Below are positions 46,139-55,495 of a DNA stretch of 64,000 nucleotides, one piece after another. A model generated the notes under the pieces. The model was not told the origin of the DNA. It did no database searches and worked only from the letters and a program-made list of their open reading frames with translations. The stretch is from CBDAPI01 sp965248635 (GTDB lineage: Bacteria > Acidobacteriota > UBA6911 > RPQK01 > CBDAPI01). A program made the translations under genes and the position numbers. The first letter of the stretch is position 1. Each line of letters starts with the position of its first letter. The stretch covers positions 1,488,001-1,552,000 of the forward strand of contig OZ252114.1 of assembly GCA_965248635.1 (NCBI GenBank), given 5' to 3'.

Positions 46139-47479
46139 TTATAAGACCTCCTCGATCGATTCGGTCATGATCTCCACGGTGTGGTCTAACTGCTCTCTAC
46201 TGATTACGATTGGAGGGGCCAGCAGAAAGACGTCGCCCCGCAGGCGGCTGAAGAGTCCACGTTTCTGGGTTGCAGCGTGGACCTTGAGTCCGATCTGATC
46301 CTGGGCCGGAAACTCAGCTTTGGTTTCCTTGTTCTCCACCAGCTCCACGGCGAGCATGAGACCCAGCCCTCTCACCTCACCCACGTGGGGGTGGTCGCCT
46401 AGAGCCGACTGCAGCCGCTCCAGGAGATAGGTTCCTTTGTCCGCTGCCTGATCCGGGAAGTTCTCCCTTTCGATGATGTCCAGGTTGCGTAAAGCCACGG
46501 CGCAGCCAACCGGATGTGCACTGTAGGTGAAGGCATGCATCCAGACCATCTCTCCGGTGTCCAGCACCTGGGCAATTTCTTCGTTGACTCCAGTCCCGCC
46601 GAGCGGGAAGTAACCGGACGTAATCGCCTTGGCAAACTGGATCATGTCGGGCTCGACGCCCCAGTGGTCCAGTCCGAACATCCTACCGGTGCGTCCAAAC
46701 CCCGTAATCACCTCGTCCGAGACGAGGAGCACGTCGTACTTGTCGCAGATTTCTCGGATGCGAGGAAAATAGTCCGGTTGGGGGACGATCACTCCGCCGG
46801 CTCCCTGAACCGGCTCCGCCAAGAACATGGCAACTGTCTCGGGCCCCTCGCGCAGAATCGTCTGTTCCAGCTCGTTGGCCGCCGCTACCCCCTGAGTCTG
46901 ATCCCCCGCAGATTCATAGCGATAGGGGTAGGGGGACGGGATGTGTACAAAGCCGGGCACGCGAGGCTCGAACATGGGCCAATACGCCGTGATTCCGGTG
47001 GCACTCATGGCAGCAAGCGTGACTCCGTGGTATCCCCACTGCCGTGAGATCACTTTCGTCTTGTCCGGCTGGCCCTTGAGTTTCCAATAATAACGTGACG
47101 TCTTGATGTTAGTTTCCGTCGACTCTCCTCCACCGGAGGTAAAGAAGAAGCGAGTGATCGATGGATAGGTCAGCCCTGCCAACCTCTCCGCTAATTCGAT
47201 CGCGGCAGGGTTCGAGCTGCCGGCGTATCCAGAGCAGTAGCCCAGGGTGTCCATCTGGCGTGCGGCTGCCTCGGCCAGCTCGGTGCGGCCGTGACCGGCA
47301 ACCACGTTCCAGAGTCCGGACAGGCCATCGATGTATTGACTTCCCTCGGTGTCGGTGAGAACCGCTCCCTCTCCCCGAGTCCAGATATGTGCCTGCTGGT
47401 GAAGGCCGGGATTGTGAAGGGGGTGGATCAGGTGGGCCTGATCTCGTGATAGGAGTCCTTGATGGGTGGTCGTAGTCAT
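46139..47479 (-). CDS. Class III PLP aminotransferase (omega-amino acid/taurine:pyruvate type)
   Basis: The 446-residue enzyme has DTEGSQYIDGLSGLWNVVAG at the N-terminus, FFFTSGGGESTETNIKTSRY for cofactor phosphate, VLLVSDEVITGFGRTGRMFG with the PLP Asp, and the Schiff-base Lys in IQFAKAITSGYFPLGG. This pattern fits beta-alanine, taurine or putrescine:pyruvate transaminases rather than BioA or ornithine enzymes. The ribosome site TGAGGA is good. It lies 56 bp behind an M20 amidohydrolase, so deacylation or hydrolysis of an N-acyl compound may feed the amine to it (inference). Confidence 0.9.
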   Translation of the reverse strand: MTTTTHQGLLSRDQAHLIHPLHNPGLHQQAHIWTRGEGAVLTDTEGSQYIDGLSGLWNVVAGHGRTELAEAAARQMDTLGYCSGYAGSSNPAAIELAERLAGLTYPSITRFFFTSGGGESTETNIKTSRYYWKLKGQPDKTKVISRQWGYHGVTLAAMSATGITAYWPMFEPRVPGFVHIPSPYPYRYESAGDQTQGVAAANELEQTILREGPETVAMFLAEPVQGAGGVIVPQPDYFPRIREICDKYDVLLVSDEVITGFGRTGRMFGLDHWGVEPDMIQFAKAITSGYFPLGGTGVNEEIAQVLDTGEMVWMHAFTYSAHPVGCAVALRNLDIIERENFPDQAADKGTYLLERLQSALGDHPHVGEVRGLGLMLAVELVENKETKAEFPAQDQIGLKVHAATQKRGLFSRLRGDVFLLAPPIVISREQLDHTVEIMTESIEEVL

Positions 47480-47535
47480 GACTAATCCTCAGAGTTGTGG
47501 TTTTGATTCAAGGGAAGACGCATCCAGAAGATCCT

Positions 47536-48663
47536 TCAGGCGCACCAATGACGAATCAACTTGGCGTAGAGTTGTGTCCCTTCCTCGAGCTGATCCAAGA
47601 GAATCCATTCATCTTGAGTGTGCGCCTGAGCGATGTCTCCGGGGCCCAATACCACCAACTTTTTCATCTCCGTCAGCACGGCCCCGTCGGTTCCGTAGGA
47701 GACGGTTTGAGCCTTTTCGTTTCCAGACAACGCCAGGACCTCACGGACGAAGTCCGATTCAGGATCCATATACAAGGGTTGTCCCGCCCAGAGCACTTCG
47801 AAATCGATGCCGCACTGCGCGGCGGCCTTCCGGGACCGCTCGATCAAGGCTTCCGCATCGTGACCGGGTGCCGGACGGAAGTATACCGTGCAGATACTCT
47901 GGGCCGCCGTCATGTTCAAGACCTTGGTGTGATCGTTGATCCCGATATTCCAGCTGATCCCCGGTGGATCGAAGGCCGGATCCTGCCAGGCAGGATCCTC
48001 CAGGGTCTCGTCGTGAATTCTCTTCATCTCGCTGAGAAAAGGGATCATGGTGAGGTTAGCGTTGATTCCCTCGTTGGTGCTGGAATGTGCGGCTTGGCCG
48101 TGTGAGGCCGCCTTGAATCCATAGGTGCCCTTGTGAGCGTGAACGACGTTGAGCATAGTCGGCTCTCCGACGATCCCGTTCGACTCCCCCTGGACAATCT
48201 CCTGGAAGAACTTGGATCGCTGAACCACCTGTTCCGCTCCGCGGTAGCCGATCTCCTCGTCCGCAGTGAGCGCTATATAAAGTGGTTCTCTAAGCTCGGT
48301 TCCAGCGGCCTGCTCGGTGGCTGCCAGCATCGAGGCGATCGATCCTCTCATGTCACAACTCCCGCGGCCATACAGTTTGGCACCTCTGACGGTGGGCTCG
48401 AAGGGTCCATGTTCGCTGCTGAACCAGGGATCGGCAGGAACGACGTCGGTGTGGGCGAAATAGGCCATTCCGCCGCTTCCACTGCCCTTCTTACCGATGA
48501 TGTTGACTTTGTTGACACCTGCGGAGTCGGTGTATTCGATCCGTTCGGTGGTGAAGCCGAGCCTTTTCAGGACGTCCTCCAGATAGTCGCAAATGGAGGC
48601 ATTGGATACGTTGCTGACAGTGGGGAACTTTACCAGCTCTTGTGTGTACTGAAGCGCGTTCAT
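47536..48663 (-). CDS. M20-family metallo-amidohydrolase (ArgE/DapE/ACY1-like)
   Basis: The protein has about 375 residues and two metals. The first His is in YFAHTDVVPADPW, the bridging Asp in LYGRGSCDMRGSIASML, the Glu pair in LTADEEIGYRG, and the second-site Glu in IVGEPTMLNVVHAHKG. The last His is in IAQAHTQDEWIL. The dimerisation domain lies between. It could deacetylate an N-acyl amino acid (ArgE-like) or hydrolyse N-carbamoyl or dipeptide substrates. The ATG at 48663 is preferred over an upstream TTG at 48684. It is followed by the aminotransferase gene in the same direction. Confidence 0.88.
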   Translation of the reverse strand: MNALQYTQELVKFPTVSNVSNASICDYLEDVLKRLGFTTERIEYTDSAGVNKVNIIGKKGSGSGGMAYFAHTDVVPADPWFSSEHGPFEPTVRGAKLYGRGSCDMRGSIASMLAATEQAAGTELREPLYIALTADEEIGYRGAEQVVQRSKFFQEIVQGESNGIVGEPTMLNVVHAHKGTYGFKAASHGQAAHSSTNEGINANLTMIPFLSEMKRIHDETLEDPAWQDPAFDPPGISWNIGINDHTKVLNMTAAQSICTVYFRPAPGHDAEALIERSRKAAAQCGIDFEVLWAGQPLYMDPESDFVREVLALSGNEKAQTVSYGTDGAVLTEMKKLVVLGPGDIAQAHTQDEWILLDQLEEGTQLYAKLIRHWCA

Positions 48664-48756
48664 ATTTTCGAGCTTTCGATTCAAGCCTCATCCGCTAAGC
48701 TGCAACCATCGGGAAGCCGCTATTCTGGGAGACCGGGAACACCTCGCCGCTGGGCT

Positions 48757-48966
48757 TCAACTTCTCCAAGGAAAAGGGCAAGGCCCATAGATCGAATATC
48801 TCGGTGGCCGGTAGAGATCACCAAGTTGGATTTGAAACTCGGGGATGCCCCGCTTGGCACGCTTGCGAATGATCGCTCTGAATTCGGCGTCAGATAGTAC
48901 CTGTGCGGAATGGAGAGGGGTGAGAGGAGCCAAAATAAAAAGGAATAGCAAAGACAGGTGACGCAT
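48757..48966 (-). pseudogene. N-terminal fragment of a secreted protein
   Basis: A strong ribosome site AAAGGAG stands 6 bases before the ATG at 48966. The frame starts with a signal peptide (MRHLSLLFLFILAPLTPLHS) and about 40 further residues (QVLSDAEFRAIIRKRAKRGI), then ends without a recognisable domain. Real expression signals with no domain suggest a truncated gene. A small secreted protein is possible. Confidence 0.45.
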
Positions 48967-49107
48967 GATCTGCTCCTTTGTTTCGGGAGGGTTGTGAGAT
49001 TATAACGCAGCAAACAGGGGAAGCCTGTGCCTCCCGTTTAATCGAGCCCAGCAACTCTTTGTTCCGTTGCCTTGTTGCTGCACTCGTCTTCCTCCCCCCA
49101 CGCTTCC

Positions 49108-49221
49108 CTTCTTACATCCCAAAAACACCCAGCGGCCCGGCCTTCAGGACCCCTTGTTGGGCCATCTTGACCCTCATTTCAGTACTTGCTACCCTCAGCT
49201 TGAAAGCAAATTCTTATCTTC
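49108..49221 (+). repeat. 114-bp dispersed repeat, copy 1, carrying a promoter-like pair
   Basis: The segment is repeated at 60476-60589 in the same orientation with equal length and only a few substitutions, clustered at the CACCC-GCGG-CCCGG part. It contains TTGACC (49167-49172) and TACCCT (49190-49195) with 17 bp between, a good sigma-70-like promoter. On the minus strand both copies keep a short frame ending GVFGM-stop. It precedes a truncated gene here and an intact-looking gene start at the other site. Confidence 0.75.
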
Positions 49222-49222
49222 G

Positions 49223-49501
49223 TTGTGGACAGAGGGCAGCAGCTTCAGGGCCGCCAACTTCAAGAATGAGGCCGATCTAGAAAAAGCGATTCTCCGAGTC
49301 AAAGAGAATTTGTTCGGCTCAAACAGAATCTATCTTGACGTCAAGAAGAAAATCGGACGCAAAGGTGGGTTACGCAACATTCCGGACGGATACCTGATCG
49401 ACTTGGGCAGTCGGGAGCCGCGGCTGTACGTTGTCGAGAACGAACTGGCTTCTCATGACCCACTCAGGCACATCGCGGTGCAGATCTTGCAGTCGATTTA
49501 A
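49223..49501 (+). pseudogene. Fragment of a conserved nuclease-like protein
   Basis: The frame reads FKNEADLEKAILRVKENLFG, then IYLDVKKKIGRKGGLRNIPD, GYLIDLG, RLYVVENELASHDPLRHIAV and stops at QILQSI. The PDG...VVENEL arrangement resembles the core of a PD-(D/E)xK nuclease-like fold (inference). Homologues I recall go on after VQIL with a longer helical part. No start codon with a ribosome site is present; the frame runs out of the 114-bp repeat. It is most likely a piece cut at both ends. Confidence 0.5.
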
Positions 49502-50174
49502 CCGGGGCAATATGGGTGATTGCGGATGCCGGAGCGACCCGATAGGCAGCGATGTACTTGATCTGTTCCCGCATAGTGGAGTGAAGACGGATCTCATACC
49601 AACGATGCTCACCCAGAAAGCACGGTTTTCAGATCGGCGATGTGGTCAGCGGTCGATCTGAGCCCGTCGCTGATGCAAGATCAGAGCCCGTCGAGTATTA
49701 CAAAACGGCGGGACTGACGATCATCCAAGGGGCGACCGATGAGCCGCCTGTGTCCCCTCCGTGGCAGGACGTCGCACCGGAGCTGCCGGTTACCGGGCAC
49801 GAGGTCATCGCCGGCTAGACCCGCGGACGTACAAGTCCAAGTGTACGAGCTGCATCTGGGGATGCCGAATGCCGGTGGAACTCATCGCCGACCACTGTTT
49901 GCCCCATTTGCGCTGACGACTTACAGGCTGAGGTTGCGACGGTGACACCAATCGCATCGAAAGGTAAGCACGAGACACCAGAAAATCATGGGGATAGCGG
50001 GTGGGAAGCGTTGTTCTCGCCAACTATCGCGCTCCTGCGAGTCTGCACTTTGGTTGATGAGGGACAGCGGGGAACGTGCATCAGCGGGCAAAACGACTTC
50101 TGACCGGTTATGCCTGTTGCCGCCGCACATTTCGGGGTGTAATCTCAGCCTGACAACCCAGGAGGAGCAACCCG
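49502..50174. other. Degenerate region without an intact gene
   Basis: Several short frames that read like coding fragments occur, for example one with SEPVEYYKTAGLTIIQGATD ending near 49818 and one with GSDVLDLFPHSGVKTDLIPT near 49550-49650. None has a start with a ribosome site and none was recognised. The last 15 bases are the leader of the next gene, with AGGAGG. Confidence 0.4.
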
Positions 50175-52292
50175 ATGCCCGAAGCCGACGCCAAGGACAA
50201 TCAACAAGCGACGCCGCGGCGCGAGAAACCCTTGCAGTCGTGGAAAGAGATCGCCGCCTATCTGGACCGGGACGAGAGCACAGCCCGGCGATGGGAGAGA
50301 GCAGCGAGCTTGCCGGTGCGCCGTCACCGGGAAGTGGGGCGGAGTTCCGTCTACGCTTTCCCCAGCGAACTAGACGCCTGGCGTCAGGCTCGGAAACCCA
50401 AGGTGGGCGAGTCCGTGCCTCAGAAACCCCCTTGGCACTGGGCCGCTGGCGGTGCTTTCACCATCGCGTTGGCCGTCTGGATTGTCGCGAGAGGTCCCAT
50501 CCTCAACCCACCCAACCCGCTGGCCGAGGCTGCGAATGTCACCGGCCAGGTCAGACTGAGTCAGGTTTGGACAGGTCCTGAGGTATCCTCGGCGGGCTCT
50601 GTGTCTCCCGACGGGCGCTATCTTTCCTTTATGGACAATACGACCGGTGACCTCGCGGTTCGCGACTTAGAGGCAGGAGAAAACCGGCGCTTAACAAAGA
50701 ATGCTCCGCGGTCCACCTACAGCTCGACCTTTTCACCCGATGGCAGCACGATCGCCTTCTCTTGGCACGTGCGGGCTAATACGTGGGAGTTGCGCACTCT
50801 CCCTGCCGACGCGAAGGATGGTGAAGTCAGCGCCAAAGTTCTGTACTCTTCTCCCCAAGATGAGGCGAGGTGGCTGCACGTGGCAGGCTGGTCGCCGGAT
50901 GGCGAGCGCATTCTTGTTTATCTCACGCGAGAGGATCGCACCAGCCAGATTGCGATGGTTTCGGCGTCAGATGGAAAGCTTCGTGTTTTGCGCTCTCTGG
51001 AATGGAGCTTCCCCAACCTCAAGCTTTCACCAGACGGGCGATTCATTGGCTACGATAGGCCCGCTGGCGAAGACCCCCGGCGTGACATTTTCGTCCTAGC
51101 CGCGGACGGCACGCGGGAAGCGGCGGTGGCCCCGCACCCGGCAAACGACATCATCATCGGGTGGACACCTGACGGAGGCACACTCCTGTTTGCCAGTGAC
51201 AGGAGCGGAACGATGGGGATCTGGTCCCTCCCTCTTGCCGACGGGAAGCCTGCAGGTCCCCCCGAACTGTTAAAGCGGGACGTAGGCCGGGTGAAACCGA
51301 TCAGCATCACCTCAGGCGGTGCTTTCTACTACGGCCTGACGACCGGGACGCGGGATGTGTTTACGGCCGGGCTGGACCCGGTGTCTGGGAAACTACTGGG
51401 AGAGCCGAAGCGCTTTCAAAGTTTCTCGGAGGGGTCCACTCAAGCGGCAGCGTGGTCTCCGGACGGCACACACTTGGCCTACGTGAGGGGTGGAGGAATG
51501 GGCGGTGCAGGGTCCGCATCACCGCTTTTGGTGATTCGCTCTTTCGAAGACGGGAAGGAGCGCGTCATTGCCCCGAGCGGACTGCAGATACGAACCCGCA
51601 GGCTCGACTGGTCGCCGGACGGCCGTCACATTCTTCTGGCTGCCCAAGACGCAAAAGGCTCCTACGGGGCCTACACGATCGACATCACCACCGAGGAAGC
51701 ACGTTTGGTCGCAAGAGCCGGCGAATTTGGGACATACCCGTTTGGCTGGTCGGCCGACAGCAAAGAGGTGTTCTATCGGAGTAACCACTTAGTGGGTGAA
51801 GATCAGGTTTACCATCGCACGATCTTTGCGCGAAATCTCGAAACTGACGAGGAACGCCAAGTCTACAGTGTCGAAGGCACTCGCATGGTAACCGGCGCTG
51901 TCTCGCCTGACGGAAAGTACTTGGCCTTTACACTCTTTACGGACAGCGCACCCAAACAGCCCAACGTCTACGAACGGGACTTGATGGTTCTGCCGACACG
52001 CGGTGGTGAGCCCCGACGGGTTTTGACCTTCGAAGGGCACTTTGACCTCGCCTGGTCTCCTGATAGCAACTATCTGTACTTCATCAAGGAATCCAGTCAG
52101 GAAGAGCCTAAAGAGGTCTGGCGCGTGCCCGTCGAAGGCGGGGAAGCCGAGTACACTGGCCTCGCTAGGGAAGGGCTGACGAATCTGCAAATCCGTTCCG
52201 CCGGTCGCAAGGTCTCCTTCGATGCGGGACAGGGCAGGGGGGAGATCTGGGTGATGGAGAACTTCTTGCCGGAAGTGCAAGCAGCCCAGTGA
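50175..52292 (+). CDS. HTH-TolB-like beta-propeller transmembrane protein
   Basis: The 705-residue protein has a strong ribosome site (AGGAGG). A MerR-like helix-turn-helix (KPLQSWKEIAAYLDRDESTA, then RRWERAASLPVRRH and VYAFPSELDAWR, residues 18-72) is followed by one membrane helix (WHWAAGGAFTIALAVWIVA, about 87-105). An exported propeller of PD40/TolB repeats comes next (SVSPDGRYLSFMDN, TFSPDGSTIAFSW, GWSPDGERILVYL, AWSPDGTHLAYVRGG and more). This fusion is frequent in Acidobacteriota and looks like a one-component transmembrane regulator that senses an outside ligand or protein. Its target genes are unknown. Confidence 0.9.
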   Translation: MPEADAKDNQQATPRREKPLQSWKEIAAYLDRDESTARRWERAASLPVRRHREVGRSSVYAFPSELDAWRQARKPKVGESVPQKPPWHWAAGGAFTIALAVWIVARGPILNPPNPLAEAANVTGQVRLSQVWTGPEVSSAGSVSPDGRYLSFMDNTTGDLAVRDLEAGENRRLTKNAPRSTYSSTFSPDGSTIAFSWHVRANTWELRTLPADAKDGEVSAKVLYSSPQDEARWLHVAGWSPDGERILVYLTREDRTSQIAMVSASDGKLRVLRSLEWSFPNLKLSPDGRFIGYDRPAGEDPRRDIFVLAADGTREAAVAPHPANDIIIGWTPDGGTLLFASDRSGTMGIWSLPLADGKPAGPPELLKRDVGRVKPISITSGGAFYYGLTTGTRDVFTAGLDPVSGKLLGEPKRFQSFSEGSTQAAAWSPDGTHLAYVRGGGMGGAGSASPLLVIRSFEDGKERVIAPSGLQIRTRRLDWSPDGRHILLAAQDAKGSYGAYTIDITTEEARLVARAGEFGTYPFGWSADSKEVFYRSNHLVGEDQVYHRTIFARNLETDEERQVYSVEGTRMVTGAVSPDGKYLAFTLFTDSAPKQPNVYERDLMVLPTRGGEPRRVLTFEGHFDLAWSPDSNYLYFIKESSQEEPKEVWRVPVEGGEAEYTGLAREGLTNLQIRSAGRKVSFDAGQGRGEIWVMENFLPEVQAAQ

Positions 52293-52310
52293 TCAATCCG
52301 GGAGTGAGGA

Positions 52311-52574
52311 ATGCTTAGAAAACTCGTCAAGGAGTCACTGGTTGTCGTCTGCGGAACACTGTTTTTCCTGGCCCTCGCGGCGACGGTGGGCATATCGGGC
52401 AATGAGCGTGCTCGTGTGCCGGCAGCGGCAGCAAGCAAGCCGACCGCGCCCGCAGGGATCCGGCCAGGGGCGTTTCGGGCTAACAGAGTTCCGGAAATGT
52501 CGGGAAGACCAGGCGGAGATTGCTTCGCCGGTCGTCATGACTTCGCGGTCGCATTTTTCTGCCACGAGCACTAA
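52311..52574 (+). CDS. Small membrane-anchored or secreted protein, possibly a remnant
   Basis: The 87-codon frame starts 18 bp after the HTH-TolB stop, behind a good ribosome site (GGAGTGAGGA). It has one hydrophobic helix (LVVVCGTLFFLALAATVGIS), then an Ala/Pro/Arg-rich tail without domain features. Good start signals favour expression. The tail looks like sequence read outside its natural frame, so it may be the beginning of a damaged gene. Confidence 0.4.
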   Translation: MLRKLVKESLVVVCGTLFFLALAATVGISGNERARVPAAAASKPTAPAGIRPGAFRANRVPEMSGRPGGDCFAGRHDFAVAFFCHEH

Positions 52575-52578
52575 AACG

Positions 52579-53567
52579 ATGTTTTACCTCTCGACCCTAT
52601 TGGCGGCGCTGCTCGTGGTCGTGGTCTGCCCTGGAGCCAGCGCGGAGATGCAACGCCACGTCCCGCTGGGCCTCGATCTCTACATGCCTATCCCCGAGGT
52701 CAACGGGCTCACTCATGAGAAAGTGGCTCTGGGGCGACGTCTCTTCTCCGACCCCCGGCTGTCCCGCACCAAGAAGCTGGCCTGCGCCGGTTGCCACAAT
52801 CCTAAACGGGGCTTTGCCGACCAGCGCGATGTGTCTGTGGCGTGTTTGGCCGAAAAGGGTCCCGCAACGTCCCCACTCTCGTCAATCGTGGTTACGGCAA
52901 AAGCTTCTTCTGGGATGGACGCACGAAGACGCTGGAGGAGCAAGTCGTCAAGCCCATCGAAGACCCTAAAGAGATGGACATGAAACTGGAAGAAGTTGTT
53001 AGCCGCTTGAAAAAGAAGCACCGCTACCGCAAGGAGTTTCAGGAAGCGTTTGCGCACGAAATAAACGCGGCAGATCTGGCCCGAGCCTTGGCGAGCTACG
53101 TCCGGACCATCTCATCCGGCGACTCCCCATACGATCGCTATGTCCATGGAGACCGCGAAGCCCTGTCGGAGCAGGACCGCGAAGGGATGCTCATATTTAG
53201 GGGCAAGGGCAACTGCACCGCCTGTCATCTGGGACCCACCTTCACCGACGAGCGGTTCCACAACACTGGTGTTGCCTGGCGAGATGGCCGTTTGCTCGAT
53301 CAAGGCCGTTTCAAACTCACCGGCAACGCCGAACACCGAGGTGCTTTCAAGACCCCCACCCTTCGCGAAGTCGGGCGTACCGCCCCCTACATGCACGACG
53401 GAAGCCTCAAAACTCTGGACGAGGTCATCGGCTTCTACAACAATGGCGGCAGGAAGAATCCGTATCTCGATCCCGAGCTGCGCCTCCTCAAGCTGACGAA
53501 CGACGAGAAGACGGCGCTGGCCGCGTTTCTGAAGTCGTTGACAGGCAAAGTGATCGACGGTCGATAG
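52579..53567 (+). pseudogene. Di-haem cytochrome c peroxidase (MauG/CcpA family), single-base frameshift
   Basis: The first frame has a signal peptide (LLAALLVVVVCPGASA), GRRLFSDPRLSRTKKLACAG with the first haem site CAGCH, and GFADQRDVSV. Sense is then lost: the other frame takes over at VFGRKGSRNVPTLVNRGYGK and goes on to the second haem site CTACH (GKGNCTACHLGPTFTDERFH) and the C-terminal PTLREVGRTAPYMHDGSL. One missing base near 52838 (GTGGCGTG where GTGGGCGTG is expected) accounts for it. Otherwise full length, about 330 residues. Such periplasmic enzymes reduce peroxide or oxidise proteins. Recent lesion or sequence error. Confidence 0.85.
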
Positions 53568-53606
53568 TCCTTCGGCGACCTGTGGGCCCACCGCTGAGAC
53601 ATCCGT

Positions 53607-53720
53607 GTGAAAGCTATTCGCGCCTCGGGCAAGGGCACACGTATCTGGGACCTTGTGGTGACGAATACGGATGGAGGGATTGGGAGGCTCGAAGGGGGTT
53701 TCTTTGTGATCAAGAACTAG
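53607..53720 (+). pseudogene. C-terminal fragment of an IPT/TIG-type Ig-like protein
   Basis: The 37-codon frame reads IRASGKGTRIWDLVVTNTDG, then RLEGGFFVIKN-stop, which looks like the last strands of an IPT/TIG or similar Ig-like domain (the VVTNPDG turn). A stop lies just upstream, so only the tail of a longer gene remains. Confidence 0.35.
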
Positions 53721-53772
53721 GTGGCTCGGGTTCGGGGAGGCTCTACCGAGGACAAGCCGGGTAAGAACAGTC

Positions 53773-54166
53773 GTGGAAGTCCAGGGCGGTGGCCTTCGAT
53801 GGGGCCAACATCTGAGTGACATCGCACTCGTGAAGCAGGAAAAGTTTGAGCAAGCCTTGCCCTGGCTGCAACGAGTCGCGAGCGCGAAAACCGAGATTCC
53901 CGACCGGCCACTTGTATCTGGGCGTCGCGCTTTATGCTCTTGCGGACCTTCGGGGCGCCGAAACAGAGTTTCTAAAGGTGCTCGAGCTGAATCCTGAAGG
54001 CGAAGCGAGAGCTCTCATGTTCCTGGGGAACCTCTACTACCTACAGGGTAAGCTCCCCGAAGCCATTGAAAGCTTCGAGAGCTACCTGGAGAAGCTTCCC
54101 GAGGCACCAAACGCCGACCAGGTTCGACTCGTCCTCAAGGATCTCAAGCGTCAGGTGAAGGGCTAG
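53773..54166 (+). pseudogene. TPR-repeat protein fragment with frameshift
   Basis: One frame gives ALVKQEKFEQALPWLQRVAS, the second half of a tetratricopeptide unit. At about 53905 the sense moves to another frame (PTGHLYLGVALYALADLRGA, ETEFLKVLELNPEGEARALM, FLGNLYYLQGKLPEAIESFE), two further TPR units, ending 54166. One extra base at ATTCCCGAC explains the switch. The N-terminal part is absent. TPRs mediate protein contacts; no partner is evident. Confidence 0.65.
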
Positions 54167-54293
54167 AGACTTTGGGCGGTCTGATATGTCAAGGTGTATC
54201 CCGTCAGCAGCAATGAGACACATTGAGCCTGTGGTCTCAGAGACAGTTGGGGCTTAGGCTTAGGCTGAGCCCGTCGTCCACCAAACTAAGGGC

Positions 54294-54515
54294 CTATTCG
54301 CCGTCGCGTCCCTTGCGGTATTCCTCGCGCACCCTCTGCGCGAAACGCTTGAGTCCGAGCTTGGCGTGCTCGATTTTGGGTTGAGCCTCCCGCCAAGCCT
54401 GCTCGGCGCGGGGCTTGACTTGTTCTTCCAGCACCTGCGAGGCCTTGGCGCGGGCTTGCGGGTTATGGCGGAGTTCCTGGGCGGCGCGAATCACGAATCG
54501 GCGAAGAAGACTCAT
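54294..54515 (-). CDS. Small basic helical protein of unknown function
   Basis: The 73-residue frame from ATG 54515 reads MSLLRRFVIRAAQELRHNPQ, then KASQVLEEQVKPRAEQAWRE and KLGLKRFAQRVREEYRKG. It is rich in Arg, Lys, Glu and Ala with heptad-like spacing and no membrane segment, so it is probably one or two long helices. It precedes no obvious partner; the HU gene is 86 bp away, transcribed the same way and located upstream. Similar short proteins occur in alpha-proteobacterial and acidobacterial genomes without known function. Confidence 0.5.
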   Translation of the reverse strand: MSLLRRFVIRAAQELRHNPQARAKASQVLEEQVKPRAEQAWREAQPKIEHAKLGLKRFAQRVREEYRKGRDGE

Positions 54516-54601
54516 CTCTGGATGCATTCAGTATAAGCGAAACTGGCTAGCTGGCCTGCGTGGACCACCCATCCCTCGAAATCCGACCAGGGGGGATAAG
54601 G

Positions 54602-54886
54602 CTAGGAGTTCAGCAGGTCTTTGAGGCCCTTGCTCAGTTTGAAGTAAGCGACTCTCTTCGCAGGAACCTGGACTACCTCGCCGGTCTTTGGATTCCGTCC
54701 CCGGCGCGGGCTTCGCTGGCGGTGACGGAAACTGCCAAAGCCGCGCAGCTCGACCTTCTCGCCGGAATTGAGCGCCTCCACGATGCTGTCCAGGACCGTC
54801 TGTACCACCACTTCGGCGTCTGGTCTGGTCAGACCGCTTGTCTTGGCAACGTCGGCCACCAGGTCGGCTCTGGTCATAGACTTCAT
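54602..54886 (-). CDS. HU-family histone-like DNA-binding protein
   Basis: The 94-residue protein starts at 54886 (MKSMTRADLVADVAKTSGLT). It has the HU dimer helices, GEKVELRGFGSFRHRQRSPR and the DNA-clasping arm GRNPKTGEVVQVPAKRVAYF, ending KLSKGLKDLL. An ATG at 54877 (MTRADL) is an alternative start. A longer frame to 54967 adds a sequence without family support. HU bends and compacts DNA and assists recombination. The gene lies just after the NUDIX gene on the same strand. Confidence 0.93.
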   Translation of the reverse strand: MKSMTRADLVADVAKTSGLTRPDAEVVVQTVLDSIVEALNSGEKVELRGFGSFRHRQRSPRRGRNPKTGEVVQVPAKRVAYFKLSKGLKDLLNS

Positions 54887-54963
54887 ATTCCGGTGAAACC
54901 GGCCACCCGGTCGGAGCAAAGTGACGCTGGGGATTTCATAATGAGTCAGGTGGCCGTTTTGAG

Positions 54964-55440
54964 TCAAAGTAGCTTCGATCGATTGCCGAGCTCTTCCCGA
55001 AGTTGCAGTAGGAAGGCGGCCTGACCTTTCAAGATCTTGCGCCTCGCAGCCTCAATCGAGAACCAAGCTGCTCGGTCTATCTCCGGGAACTCCTGTTGTC
55101 GGCCAGACTTCGGAGGCCACTCCATGGAAAACGTATTGCTCTTCAATACAACGGGGTCGAAATCTCCTTTCAAGGCCCAAGCGTAAATGAGCTTGCCGCT
55201 AGGCTGGCGTAACGTCTCCAAGGGAATGACATCGCCACTCGGCGCGATACCGGTCTCTTCCTCGAACTCACGCTTGGCCGCGTCAAACGGATCTTCGTCC
55301 TCCTCGAACTCTCCCTTCGGAATCGACCAAGCACCGTCGCCCTTTTTGGCCCAGAACGGGCCTCCCGGATGCACCAGCAGCACCTCAAAATAGTCTGAGG
55401 CATCCCGGAATAGCAGCAGTCCTGCGCTCTTCTTAGGCAT
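54964..55440 (-). CDS. NUDIX hydrolase
   Basis: The 158-residue protein has a complete NUDIX box, GEFEEDEDPFDAAKREFEEE followed by TG (Gx5Ex7REUxEExGU). It starts PKKSAGLLLFRDASDYFEVL and has WSIPKGEFEEDEDP, typical of the bacterial diadenosine-polyphosphate/MutT-like group with the LVHPGGPFWAKKGDGAWSIP segment. It removes a nucleoside diphosphate from a linked moiety; the substrate is unknown. It may be co-transcribed with HU (78 bp gap). Confidence 0.92.
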   Translation of the reverse strand: MPKKSAGLLLFRDASDYFEVLLVHPGGPFWAKKGDGAWSIPKGEFEEDEDPFDAAKREFEEETGIAPSGDVIPLETLRQPSGKLIYAWALKGDFDPVVLKSNTFSMEWPPKSGRQQEFPEIDRAAWFSIEAARRKILKGQAAFLLQLREELGNRSKLL

Positions 55441-55495
55441 ACGTCCTGCCTCTCAGCTCTTCGCTGACGATTCTCGCTCCTCTTGCGCCAGGTTC

